Source of the DNA: Pseudoscardovia radai
GTDB taxonomy: Bacteria; Actinomycetota; Actinomycetes; Actinomycetales; Bifidobacteriaceae
DNA length: 64,000 nucleotides
NCBI RefSeq assembly: GCF_002259605.1
Contig: NZ_MWWR01000004.1
Span: forward strand, 253,962 to 317,961
Reading direction: 5' to 3'
Shown piece after piece: positions 29,312 through 37,650 of the stretch; the stretch's first letter is position 1, and every line of letters begins with the position of its first letter. The notes under the pieces are model-generated. The model saw nothing but the letters and a program-made list of their open reading frames with translations, made no database searches and was not told the origin of the DNA. Made by a program: the position numbers and the translations under genes.

Positions 29312-30607
29312 TCAGGAAGCCGCGAGGATGTCGACCACGAAGATCAGCGTGGAGTTCGCGGGGATCGACGACACCGCCTGCGAACCATAGCCCTGGTCCG
29401 GCGGGACGATAAGAAGCACCTGCGAGCCGACGGTCTGGCCGACGAGTCCGTTCTTGAAGCCGGTCACGACCTGGTCGAGCGAGAAGGTGGCGGGGGAGCC
29501 GTTGTCCCAGCTCGAATCGAACTGGGTGCCGTCGGTGAGCCAGCCGGTGTAGTTCACGGTCACGCTCTGGCCGTCCTGCACGGTGTCGCCGCTGCCCTTG
29601 ATCAGCGGCTGCGCCACGAGCTGGTCGCCATGGTCGGTGTACGTGCTCACGTCGATGGACGGCTTGCCCGTCGCATCATCGAGCGTCACGGTCGGCAGGC
29701 CGCTGGGCAGGTCGGTCACCTGCTCGCCGGTCGCGCGCGTGCTCGAGACCGACGGGGTGCTGGACGCGGAGTTGGTCGAGTCGCTCGACGCCGTGGCGGA
29801 CATGATCGTGAACACCCAGAGGTAATGCGTCTGCGTGGCGCTGGAGCCCGAGCTCGTGGCGGAATCGGTGCTCGAATCGGAGCTCGAGCTCGTGGCGGAA
29901 TCCGTCGAGGTCTCGTCATCGACCGTCTGCGCGGTGTAGTCGGCGGACTGCAGCGCCTCGGCGAGCGTCACGGGCGAGGCGGAGTCCTGGCGGTCGGCGG
30001 AGTTGCTGGCGGTGGCGTCCGCGGAGCTCGAGTCCGAGCTTGCGTCCGTGCTCGAATCGGAAGACGCGGAATCGGAGGACGCGGAATCGCTGCTCGTCGC
30101 GGAGTCCTCGCTGTCGGTTTCGTCGAGGTTGTACCCCAGCGCAATCGTGGTATGCACCGTCTGGCCGACGAAGAAGTGGAGGTAATCGTCCTGCATCGTA
30201 TCCGAGCTGATGGTGGCGCAATCCGCCGGGTCCGCGTTCCAGCTGGAGCTGAGAACCGAGGCGTCGTCGGTGTTGACGAACTTGTTCTGCAGGCAGACCT
30301 GATCGCCTTCCTGGACGGTGTCGCCGTCGCCGATCTGGAGCACGGAATACGTGTCGTTATGCACGTCGAAGGGCTGGCTCTTGAAGGAGATCTGGGGCTC
30401 CTGGCCGAGATCGCCGGTGGCGCAGATGCCGTCGACCTTGGTCAGATTGGTGTCGACGGAGGCAAGGGAGGCGCAGTTGTTGTTTCCGGTGGCGCTGCTG
30501 CTCGGCGAGGCATCGTTCTTGCTGCCGCAGGCGGTGAGGCCGAAGGAGAGCGCAACGGTGCACACGACGGCGAGGCCGTGCTTGAGAGTTGTGGTGAAAC
30601 TAGACAT
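29312..30607 (-). CDS. FKBP-type peptidyl-prolyl isomerase lipoprotein
   Basis: 431 residues. A signal peptide ends in a lipobox with C27 (FGLTAC). The C-terminal ~95 residues are a good FKBP domain (VTVNYTGWLTDGTQFDSSW, FSLDQVVTGFKNGLVGQTVGSQVLLIVPPDQGYG, NSTLIFVVDIL). Residues ~60-165 look like a second, degenerate FKBP copy (GDTVQEGDQVCLQNKF, ASVLSSSW, FFVGQTVHTTIALGY). Between them lies a long Ser/Asp/Thr/Ala linker. It probably assists folding of exported proteins. Start: ATG at 30607, with TACCAT (30615-30620) 7 bases upstream and no Shine-Dalgarno. Confidence 0.88.
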   Translation of the reverse strand: MSSFTTTLKHGLAVVCTVALSFGLTACGSKNDASPSSSATGNNNCASLASVDTNLTKVDGICATGDLGQEPQISFKSQPFDVHNDTYSVLQIGDGDTVQEGDQVCLQNKFVNTDDASVLSSSWNADPADCATISSDTMQDDYLHFFVGQTVHTTIALGYNLDETDSEDSATSSDSASSDSASSDSSTDASSDSSSADATASNSADRQDSASPVTLAEALQSADYTAQTVDDETSTDSATSSSSDSSTDSATSSGSSATQTHYLWVFTIMSATASSDSTNSASSTPSVSSTRATGEQVTDLPSGLPTVTLDDATGKPSIDVSTYTDHGDQLVAQPLIKGSGDTVQDGQSVTVNYTGWLTDGTQFDSSWDNGSPATFSLDQVVTGFKNGLVGQTVGSQVLLIVPPDQGYGSQAVSSIPANSTLIFVVDILAAS

Positions 30608-30614
30608 ACGACCG

Positions 30615-30620
30615 ATGGTA
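30615..30620 (-). promoter_or_regulatory. -10 box of leaderless FKBP gene
   Basis: Minus-strand TACCAT ends 7 bases before the ATG at 30607. Confidence 0.5.
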
Positions 30621-30712
30621 CTAGTCGGGTAGGCCATATTCCTAGGTATTTCGCGTATGTGGAGGCGTGGTGCCGGGCACCGGCCATCGGGCTTGCGATA
30701 GGGGGGAGTTGA

Positions 30713-30718
30713 TAATAT
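30713..30718 (+). promoter_or_regulatory. -10 box of the membrane protein gene at 30727
   Basis: TAATAT (overlapping GATAAT at 30711) ends 8 bases before the ATG. No convincing Shine-Dalgarno lies between them. Confidence 0.45.
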
Positions 30719-30726
30719 CGGGAATC

Positions 30727-32637
30727 ATGAGCAAAACGTATCCGAACGATGGGGCCGATGCCCCGAGGGACGGCGACGACCGCGCGTGGCGCCGGCAGCG
30801 TCCCGACGACGCGGAGGACGCGGGTCAGGAATCCCGCGATGCGCAGGGCATGGAGTCGTCCGGGCCGTTCCACGGCATTGTTTTCGATGACAGCGTGGTG
30901 GGCGTGATGGCGGTTCCGCAGGATTCTGGCAACGATGCGCCGGCGTCCGATGCCGTGGAATACGATGCGCCGGCAGACGATACCGCGGTCGATGCCGCGC
31001 CGTCCGGCGATGCGCCGGCATACGATGCCGACATCGCCGAGACCCAGGTGCTTCCGGCCAGCGATTCCGGCGACGGGCAGGAGGCATCGTATACCGACGA
31101 AGCGGATGCCTCCGATGCCTTCGTGGCGCCCGGCGACGATGTGGCCGACGCAACCGACGCGTCGGATGCCGCGGATCCCGAGAATTCCGCGGCCTCCGCG
31201 GACGCCCAGGGGAACCCCGAGAACCTTGAGACCCCTGAAGCTTCTGAGACTCCCGAGGCCTCTGACAGCGCCGAGAACCCCGACAGCGATTCCGACAACG
31301 CCAAGCCCGCGTCGAAACCGCATCGCCGCACACGCATCATGCGCGGCGTCATCACGCCGATCTTCGCCGTGCTGGCGCTGATCGCCCTGGTTTTCGGCAT
31401 TCTCAACTCCACGGTGTGGAAGCCGCAGCATGACGTCGCGGCCACCGCGTCGAGCGTGAGCACGCGGTACCTGGCCACCGTGCCGGGCGCGCTCCAGCTC
31501 GTCGACGACACCGTGACGGTTCAGGTGACCGCCGAGAACGCCGGCACGCAGCTGTGCGCCGACGTCACCGACAAGGCCACGGCCACGGCCTGGCTCGACG
31601 GCACCGCATACACGCAGGTCGACGGCATGAAATCGTGGACCGAGCTGTCGACCGAGCAGACCACCGCCGGCACTTCCGGCTCCGACGACGCGACCGCGGC
31701 CTCCCTCTCCTTCGAGGACGCCGACACGTGGATCGGCGCCACTTGCGGCACCGGCTCCGTGAAGCTTGACGCCAACACCTACAGCCCGCAGGCGGTGCTG
31801 ATCGTGGCGGCCGACGCGCAGTCGGCCGACGGCACGCAAACCGCGTCGTCGCCGTACACGGTACAGCTGGAATGGCACCGCGCGAGCGTGCCGAACTACG
31901 CCATGCCGTTCTACGTGGTGGCGCTTCTCTTTGCGCTGCTCGCCGTACTCTCCGCCTCCGTGTTCGCGCACGAGAGCAAGAAGCATCGCGAGGCCGGCGA
32001 GGAGGAGACCCCGCTGTGGGAGCAGACCGCCGTCATGATGCGCCTGCGCCATCGTGAGCAGAACACGCACCGCGAGGACGCCGCCTCCGACGATGGCACC
32101 CCGCGCGAGGCGCCGACGCTTGTGGAAAGCCAGGAAGGCGTGGAGATCAAGGACGAGGTCGGCACGACGACGGCATCGTATTCCGTCTCCGACTTCCGCG
32201 AGTACTTCAACCAGCTGCAGAGCGAGAACCCGGACCTGTCGGCCAGCGCCGTGCTCGAGGACGTGGCCACAACAACCGGCAGCATGGAGCCGATCAAGGA
32301 TGCCCCGGAAGCTGCTCAGAAAGCGACGGGCGAGGCGGATGCCTCGGATGCGGCCGGCGAGGGCGGCGTTTCGGGCGAGGCCGGTGCCGATGCTCCGGGC
32401 GCGGCCGGTACGCCGAGCGACGACAGTCTTTTCCGACCGCAGGCCGAGGACGTGGCCGCGGCCGCCGCCGAGCTCGCCGCCGCCAGTGCCGAGGGCGCCG
32501 CCAGTGCCGAGGGCGCTGACGATTCCGAGGGCGGCGATTCCGACGCCGGTGACGAGCGGAAGAATCGTGGAACCGACGCAGCCGAAGACAACGCAACCGA
32601 TGAACCGTCCGACGCAGAGGAAGGTGACCTGCGATGA
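30727..32637 (+). CDS. Large two-helix membrane protein of unknown function
   Basis: 636 residues. An acidic, Ala/Asp/Pro-rich region (1-~195) precedes a basic patch (KPHRRTRIMRG) and helix 1 (ITPIFAVLALIALVFGILN, ~208-226). An external domain of ~165 residues has paired Cys (LCADVTD, ATCGTGS). Helix 2 (AMPFYVVALLFALLAVLSASVF, ~391-412) and a long acidic cytoplasmic tail follow, the tail containing Ala/Gly/Glu repeats. I recognise no family. Its stop overlaps the start of the lipoprotein gene by 4 bases (ATGA), so the two products probably work together at the membrane. Confidence 0.7.
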   Translation: MSKTYPNDGADAPRDGDDRAWRRQRPDDAEDAGQESRDAQGMESSGPFHGIVFDDSVVGVMAVPQDSGNDAPASDAVEYDAPADDTAVDAAPSGDAPAYDADIAETQVLPASDSGDGQEASYTDEADASDAFVAPGDDVADATDASDAADPENSAASADAQGNPENLETPEASETPEASDSAENPDSDSDNAKPASKPHRRTRIMRGVITPIFAVLALIALVFGILNSTVWKPQHDVAATASSVSTRYLATVPGALQLVDDTVTVQVTAENAGTQLCADVTDKATATAWLDGTAYTQVDGMKSWTELSTEQTTAGTSGSDDATAASLSFEDADTWIGATCGTGSVKLDANTYSPQAVLIVAADAQSADGTQTASSPYTVQLEWHRASVPNYAMPFYVVALLFALLAVLSASVFAHESKKHREAGEEETPLWEQTAVMMRLRHREQNTHREDAASDDGTPREAPTLVESQEGVEIKDEVGTTTASYSVSDFREYFNQLQSENPDLSASAVLEDVATTTGSMEPIKDAPEAAQKATGEADASDAAGEGGVSGEAGADAPGAAGTPSDDSLFRPQAEDVAAAAAELAAASAEGAASAEGADDSEGGDSDAGDERKNRGTDAAEDNATDEPSDAEEGDLR

Positions 32638-33686
32638 AGCGCATGCGCATCATGAGGAAAGGCCTTGCGAAAAGAACCGTCGCGGCGCTCGCGGCCGTCG
32701 TCATGCTCGGCTCGGTCGCCGCATGCTCCGAGCCGCTGCCGACCGTGCAGAGCAAGCTCGCCGAGGCCACCGGCAACGGCGCGGCCCCGGCGAATGCCGT
32801 CACCGTCGCCGTCACCGACGACCAGGAGGCGCAGATCCGTGCGCGCATCCTCGACGTCGTGAACACCGCCACGCAGAACCATGACGCGAGCCTGCTGCAG
32901 CAGCGCGTCACCGGCCCCGAGCTCGACGTGCGAACCAGCGAGCTGACCGTCTACGCGGCCACCGGCAAGCAGTCGGATGTCACCGAGCTGCCGGGCGAGG
33001 CATCGCAGGTCAATCTGCCGATCACCGACTCGTGGCCGCGCGCGATCTTCACATTCACCACCACCACGAGCGACCAGCAGTCGCAGCGCCTTCTCGTCAT
33101 GACGCAGGACTCCGCGCATGACGACTACAAGCTGTGGGCCGTGTGCCCGCTGTTCCAGAACGCCGTCATGCCCGCGTTCTCCGTGGATGGCAGCGAGCTG
33201 GGCTCCGCCGACGACACCGGCCTCGCGCAGACGCCGAAGGACGCGCTCACGCAATACGCCGACGTGCTGCAGAACCGCGACGCCAGCCAGTACGCGAACG
33301 AGTTCGAGGACGACCAGCTGCGGCAGAACGTCAAGTCCGTGTCCGACAAGATCCAGCAGACCTTCGACGCGAGCCAGGTGCACTTCAGCCAGACCGAGAC
33401 CTTCGCGCTCGACGATTCGCAGATCGAGGCCATGCGCACCGTCGACGGCGGCGAGCTCGTGGTCGGGCGCATCAACTCGGTGTGGACGCGGCAGCTCGAC
33501 TCCAACCGACAGGCGCTGCCCGCGTCCGATGCGGAGCGCGCGCTGTTCGGCGGCGCCACCGCGACGAGTTCGATCGAGGTCACGTATGTGAATATGGTGG
33601 CGCTTTATGTACCGCCGGCCGGGTCGTCCGAGCAGATTCGCGCCGTCGGCGCCCAGCGCCAGCCGATTTCGGTCAAGGCGATCTAA
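32634..33686 (+). CDS. Lipoprotein of unknown function, partner of the upstream membrane protein
   Basis: 350 residues. Basic n-region, hydrophobic core AAVVMLGSVAAC and lipobox Cys at residue 31. The mature part shows no enzyme motif. It has repeated short blocks around DQEAQIRARILDVVNTATQNHDASLLQQRVTG and GLAQTPKDALTQYADVLQNRDASQYANEF, which could be two copies of one domain. It starts with an ATGA overlap from the gene before. A role in the cell envelope is likely, but the function is unknown. Confidence 0.72.
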   Translation: MKRMRIMRKGLAKRTVAALAAVVMLGSVAACSEPLPTVQSKLAEATGNGAAPANAVTVAVTDDQEAQIRARILDVVNTATQNHDASLLQQRVTGPELDVRTSELTVYAATGKQSDVTELPGEASQVNLPITDSWPRAIFTFTTTTSDQQSQRLLVMTQDSAHDDYKLWAVCPLFQNAVMPAFSVDGSELGSADDTGLAQTPKDALTQYADVLQNRDASQYANEFEDDQLRQNVKSVSDKIQQTFDASQVHFSQTETFALDDSQIEAMRTVDGGELVVGRINSVWTRQLDSNRQALPASDAERALFGGATATSSIEVTYVNMVALYVPPAGSSEQIRAVGAQRQPISVKAI

Positions 33687-33804
33687 GCGCGCGGCGCTCG
33701 CGGCGCGCGCGGTGCGAGTGGTGTGGGCGCGGTATCGGGGTTGTGCGATATGCGGGCAGTGAACGGAGCTTGCAAAAGGCCGCGCGGCGCGAAAAGATAG
33801 TCGT

Positions 33805-34779
33805 ATGTCCAATGCACAACCGAATCTTTCTGGAATGAATTTCGCCGGTGCCGTCGATCTTGAGGACCTCAAGCACAAGGTCGACGCGCAGGCCGGCGAG
33901 GCAGGCGGAGCGCCCGCGGCGGGCAAGTACGTCGTCGACGCCACCACGTCGGGCTTCGAGGCGATGGTGCGCACGTCCGCCACGTTCCCGATTCTCCTGC
34001 TCATCTGGGTCAAGGACGACGACCGCTGCTTCCCGATGGCCAAGCGCCTCGCGTCGATCGTGAACGGTCTCGACGGCAAGATGCAGCTCGTCCGCATGGA
34101 CGCGAACGACAGCCCCGAGGTAGCGCAGGCGCTGCGCATCAAGGGCGCGCCGGCGCTGTTCGCGCTGATCAACGGCCGCCCGATGCCGATTCTCGAGGGT
34201 GTGCCGCATGACGAGGAGATGCAGCAGATCGAAAGCACGATTATCCCGCAGCTCCTCCAGCTGGCCGAGCAGGCCGGTGTCACGGGCCGTGCGCCGATGA
34301 GCGGCGACGGTTCCGACGATTCCGATGCCGATGGAGCGGGGGCCGACGGCGCGGGCGCCGAAGAGCAGGTGCCGCCCGAGCATCGCGAGGCCGACGCGCT
34401 GGCGAAGTCCGGCGATTACTCCGGTGCGGCGCTGGCGTATGAGAAGCTGCTCGAGCATGATCCGCACGATGTGCGCGCGGCCCGCGAGCATTCCAAGTGC
34501 CTGCTGCTGGCCCGCAATGGTGCATCCGATGTGCGTGCCGTGCGCGAGAAGGCCGCGCAGAATCCCGACGATGTCGAGGCGCAGATGGATGTGGCCGATG
34601 TCGATATGATCGGCGGCCAGGTGTCCGACGCGTTCGCGCGCCTGCTGGACTTCCTCGCGGCGCATCCGGCCGACAAGGAGCCGGTGCGCGCCCGTCTGCT
34701 CGAGTACTTCGCGATTCCCGAACCCGGCGATGACCGCGTGAAGGCGGCTCGTCGCAAGCTCGCCACGCTGATGTACTAG
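33805..34779 (+). CDS. YbbN/CnoX-like protein: thioredoxin-fold and tetratricopeptide domains
   Basis: 324 residues. Residues ~55-165 match a thioredoxin fold (FPILLLIWVKDDDRCFPMAKRLASIV, MQLVRMDANDSPEVAQALRIKGAPALFALINGRP). The CxxC site is reduced to a single Cys (DDRCF), so redox activity of the usual kind is not expected. The C-terminal half has helical tetratricopeptide-like repeats (HREADALAKSGDYSGAALAYEKLLEHDP, ALLDFLAAHP region). Family members are holdases or co-chaperones. The start has neither a clear Shine-Dalgarno nor a clean leaderless -10 box. Confidence 0.82.
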   Translation: MSNAQPNLSGMNFAGAVDLEDLKHKVDAQAGEAGGAPAAGKYVVDATTSGFEAMVRTSATFPILLLIWVKDDDRCFPMAKRLASIVNGLDGKMQLVRMDANDSPEVAQALRIKGAPALFALINGRPMPILEGVPHDEEMQQIESTIIPQLLQLAEQAGVTGRAPMSGDGSDDSDADGAGADGAGAEEQVPPEHREADALAKSGDYSGAALAYEKLLEHDPHDVRAAREHSKCLLLARNGASDVRAVREKAAQNPDDVEAQMDVADVDMIGGQVSDAFARLLDFLAAHPADKEPVRARLLEYFAIPEPGDDRVKAARRKLATLMY

Positions 34780-34811
34780 GCACTGGCGCTGGGCGCGTGC
34801 GCGCGTGATGT

Positions 34812-34840
34812 GCGACACGCTCGCCGCATGCGCGTATTAT
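34812..34840 (+). promoter_or_regulatory. Candidate tRNA-Arg promoter
   Basis: GCGACA and TATTAT separated by 17 bp, ending 11 bases before the mature tRNA 5' end. Confidence 0.5.
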
Positions 34841-34851
34841 AGGAGGGTCGA

Positions 34852-34924
34852 GGGCCTGTAGCTCAGTGGATAGAGCGTCTGTCTCCGGAACAGAAGGTCA
34901 AGGGTTCGAATCCCTCCAGGCTCA
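34852..34924 (+). tRNA. tRNA-Arg (CCG)
   Basis: A 73-nt cloverleaf. The anticodon arm is TCTGT-CTCCGGA-ACAGA (anticodon CCG). The T arm GGGTTCGAATCCC is typical. The acceptor GGGCCTG pairs with CAGGCTC with one G-T wobble, and the discriminator is A. CCA is not encoded. It reads CGG codons, which should be common in this GC-rich genome. Confidence 0.96.
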
Positions 34925-34928
34925 CTCC

Positions 34929-34956
34929 AAGGCGTCGCCTCGTGCGGCGCCTTTTC
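34929..34956 (+). terminator. tRNA-Arg terminator
   Basis: A 10-bp stem (AAGGCGTCGC/GCGGCGCCTT, one wobble pair, loop CTCGT) followed by TTTCC directly after the tRNA. Confidence 0.85.
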
Positions 34957-35051
34957 CATACGCTTCCATGCGCCTTCATACGCCGTGCCTGTCGGTCGGA
35001 ACAGTGTTTCCGGGCAGGTACCTGGCTTCGCATACGATTCCGCCATCCGTC

Positions 35052-35268
35052 GACGGTGGGTCTTGCTGGTTGGTGTGGTGCCAGTGAGGGGCACTGTTGG
35101 GTGTGGGGTGGCCTGTTTCCAACGATGGGTTGGTCAACGGTGGGTCTCGCTGGTTACCACGGTGCCAGTGAGGGGGCACTGTTGGCGGGGTTGTTGTTGG
35201 GATTGCTGGGGTTTTCTCGTGACGGTGGGTCTTGCTGGTTGGCGTGGTGCCAGTGAGGGGCACTGTTA
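35052..35268. repeat. Family A palindrome array, 84-bp period, 3 units
   Basis: Units start at 35052, 35136 and 35221 (84 and 85 bp; the extra base is one G in the second unit's right arm). Left arms are GACGGTGGGTCTTGCTGG-like and right arms GCCAGTGAGGGGCACTGTTGG-like, so pairing is weaker than in the other arrays. It lies between tRNA-Arg and the RidA gene. Confidence 0.85.
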
Positions 35269-35320
35269 GATGCGGGGCGCGGATCGCGGACGTTCGGGGA
35301 TGGGCGCAACGCGGACGGGC

Positions 35321-35409
35321 CATAATATGCGGTACGGGGCGGCGTTGCGCAAGGCCGTGTCGTGCGCACGGTCATGCCGCGCACGGTCATGCCGCGCATC
35401 GTCACGTCG
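35321..35409 (+). promoter_or_regulatory. RidA gene leader with CATAAT box and 15-bp triplet repeat
   Basis: CATAAT (35321-35326) is the likely -10 box. The leader contains three tandem 15-mers: CGCACGGTCATGCCG at 35365 and 35380, then CGCATCGTCACGTCG at 35395. GGAAAATCGTG (35417) and the GAGGAAGG binding site follow. Confidence 0.5.
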
Positions 35410-35453
35410 CGCCTCGGGAAAATCGTGAAAACATCGTAGAGGAAGGTCATATC

Positions 35454-35840
35454 ATGGCAGATCTTGAAGCAATCGCCACGCCGAATGCCCCCGCCGCGCT
35501 GGGCGCCTACAGCCAGGCCGTGCGCGCGAACGGCTTCGTGTTCGTCTCCGGCCAGCTGGGCATCGACCCGGCCACCGGCAAGCTCGCGGGCGACACGGCC
35601 GCCGAGCAGGCCGCGCAGTCGCTGAAGAACATCACCACGATTCTTGCCACGGCCGGTCTGGGCACCGACCGCGTGGTGCGCGCCACGATCTACATGAAGA
35701 ACGTCGAGGACTTCAAGGCCATCGACGCCGAGTACGCGAAGGTTTTCGGCACCGGCACGAAGCCGGCCCGCGTCGCCTTCGGCGGCAACAACCTGCCGGC
35801 CGGCGCGCTTGTCGAGATCGACGCGATCGCGGCGGAGTGA
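35454..35840 (+). CDS. RidA family protein (enamine/imine deaminase)
   Basis: 128 residues. The YjgF/YER057c/UK114 fold is clear: AIATPNAPAALGAYSQAV, GFVFVSGQLGIDPATGKL, LKNITTILATAGLGTDRVVRATIYMKN, and the C-terminal ARVAFGGNNLPAGALVEIDAIA with the conserved Arg that binds the substrate carboxylate. RidA deaminates reactive enamines made by PLP enzymes such as threonine dehydratase, protecting metabolism. GAGGAAGG precedes the ATG. A GC hairpin (GCCCGCCC/GGGCGGGC, 35878-35896) lies just after it. Confidence 0.93.
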   Translation: MADLEAIATPNAPAALGAYSQAVRANGFVFVSGQLGIDPATGKLAGDTAAEQAAQSLKNITTILATAGLGTDRVVRATIYMKNVEDFKAIDAEYAKVFGTGTKPARVAFGGNNLPAGALVEIDAIAAE

Positions 35841-35921
35841 GGCGAGTCGACGATTTGCCAGCCCCGCATGCGATGCGGCCCGCCCTGTGGGCGGGCGCGG
35901 GCGCGCGTCGGCGGACATCGG

Positions 35922-36066
35922 CATAATGGGAACGCACAGGGCGTCGGAACCCCGTGGAAAACGGGACCGGCGCCTTTCTGATTGCCGGAACCCGGGCAGG
36001 AGCCCGAGGATTCCCAATCCGCACCGTTCGACCGACACCGGCGCGGAATCCCTATGAAGGAAGGCC
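35922..36066 (+). promoter_or_regulatory. Structured leader of the amino-acid permease gene
   Basis: CATAAT (35922-35927) is the likely -10 box, giving a leader of ~130 bases. It folds into a hairpin (GGCGTCGG/CCGGCGCC enclosing CCCGT/ACGGG), then CGGGC-AGGA-GCCCG, then competing pairings: GGATT-CCC-AATCC (36008-36020), or GGATTCC (36008) with GGAATCC (36045) close to the AAGGAAGG binding site. This is the layout of a regulatory leader, but I do not recognise the class. Confidence 0.45.
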
Positions 36067-37611
36067 ATGGCCCGTAACAGCAAGAGACCCAGCACGAAGA
36101 TGACCGCGAACGCCGCGCCGAATCCCGCGACGCCGAATCCCGCGAACGCCGCTGACCCCGTGAGCGCCGCCCCCGCCCCGCAGGAGGCGGCATCGTCCCA
36201 CGACACCCTGTCTCGCACGATGGAATCGCGCCACCTGACCATGATCTCCCTCGGCGGTGTGATCGGAACGGGCCTGTTCCTGAGCTCCGGCCACACCATC
36301 CACGAGGCCGGCCCGTTCGGCGCCGTGCTCGCATACGCCATCGGCTCGGTGCTCGTGTACTGCGTCATGCTGTCGCTGGGCGAGCTGTCGGTGGCCATGC
36401 CCTACGCGGGTAGCTTCCACCTGTACGCGAACCGCTTCATCGGACCGGGCACGGCGTTTACGATCGCCATCCTGTACTGGCTGAACTGGGCTGTGGCGCT
36501 CGCGTCGGAGTTCACGGCCGCGGGTCTTCTTATGCAACGATGGTTCCCCGATTCCTCCCCCTGGGTCTGGAGCGCACTGTTCATCGCCGTGGTCTTCGTG
36601 CTCAACATCCTGTCGGTGAGGCTCTACGGCGAGGCGGAGTTCTGGTTCGCGAGCATCAAGGTCGTCGCCATCGTGGCGTTCATCGTGATTGGCGTGCTCG
36701 TCATCGTCGGCGCCATTCCGCGCTCCGGCGCAGGCTCCGGCTCCGCAACAACCGGCGCCCCCGGCCTGGGCAACTTCTGGGCCGACGGCTGGTTCCCCAA
36801 CGGCTTCGCCCCCGTGTTCTCCACGCTTCTGACGGTGGTGTTCGCGTTCTCCGGCACCGAGGTGATCGGCGTGGCCGCCGGCGAGACCAAGGACCCCGGC
36901 ACCGCCGTGCCGAAGGCCGTGCACACCACGGTGCTGCGCCTCGTCATCTTCTTCATCGGCTCGATCGGCGTCATGGCCGCGCTTATCCCGTGGAAGGAAT
37001 CCGGTGTCGACACCAGCCCGTTCGTGCTCGTGTTCCAGAGCATCGGCATGCCTTTCGCGGGAGACATCATGAACGCCGTCGTGCTCACGGCCGTCCTGTC
37101 GGCCGCGAACTCCGGCCTGTACGTGTGCTCGCGCATGGTGTGGTCTCTGGCCAAGGAGCGCATGCTCCCCACGGCGCTCGCGAAGACGAACTACCACGGC
37201 GTGCCGGTTCCGGCCGTGCTCGTGAGCCTCGCGGGCGGCCTGCTCGCGCTGCTGTCGAGCCTGTTCGCGGCCGACACCGTGTACCTCGCGCTCGTGTCGG
37301 TGTCGGGCCTGGCCACGCTGCTCGTGTGGATCTCCGTGTCGGTGTGCCATATCCTGTTCCGCCGCGAGCTGCATGCCAAGGGCACGTCGCTCGATACGCT
37401 GGGCTACCGCGCGCCGGGCTTCCCCTTTGTGCCGGTGCTGGCCATCGCGCTGTGCGTGTTCGCGCTGGTGCTCGTGGCCGTCGACCCCTCGCAGAGGTCG
37501 ATGATCGTCATGATGGTGCCGTTCGTGGCCGCCTGCTATGCGTTCTACTACGGCCGCGAGGCGTGGCGGAGGCGGCATGCGAAGGAGCACGACGATTTTC
37601 TCGCCGGCTGA
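36067..37611 (+). CDS. Amino-acid permease, APC superfamily (AAT family)
   Basis: 514 residues, about 12 transmembrane segments after a ~50-residue Ala/Pro-rich head. The family start SRHLTMISLGGVIGTGLFLSSG holds the unwound helix 1 glycines that bind the amino acid. GELSVAMPYAGSFHLYANRFIGP and the FSGTEVIGVAAGETKDPGTAVPKAV block are typical of bacterial lysine, GABA or aromatic amino-acid permeases. It imports an amino acid with protons; which one is not decidable. GAAGGAAGG precedes the ATG. The structured leader suggests regulation by its substrate. Confidence 0.88.
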   Translation: MARNSKRPSTKMTANAAPNPATPNPANAADPVSAAPAPQEAASSHDTLSRTMESRHLTMISLGGVIGTGLFLSSGHTIHEAGPFGAVLAYAIGSVLVYCVMLSLGELSVAMPYAGSFHLYANRFIGPGTAFTIAILYWLNWAVALASEFTAAGLLMQRWFPDSSPWVWSALFIAVVFVLNILSVRLYGEAEFWFASIKVVAIVAFIVIGVLVIVGAIPRSGAGSGSATTGAPGLGNFWADGWFPNGFAPVFSTLLTVVFAFSGTEVIGVAAGETKDPGTAVPKAVHTTVLRLVIFFIGSIGVMAALIPWKESGVDTSPFVLVFQSIGMPFAGDIMNAVVLTAVLSAANSGLYVCSRMVWSLAKERMLPTALAKTNYHGVPVPAVLVSLAGGLLALLSSLFAADTVYLALVSVSGLATLLVWISVSVCHILFRRELHAKGTSLDTLGYRAPGFPFVPVLAIALCVFALVLVAVDPSQRSMIVMMVPFVAACYAFYYGREAWRRRHAKEHDDFLAG

Positions 37612-37637
37612 GCGGCGCGCTTGTGCAACGCCCTCGC

Positions 37638-37643
37638 TAGACT
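37638..37643 (+). promoter_or_regulatory. -10 box of leaderless argS
   Basis: TAGACT ends 7 bases before the argS ATG, identical in sequence and spacing to the valS box. Confidence 0.6.
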
Positions 37644-37650
37644 TTGAAGA

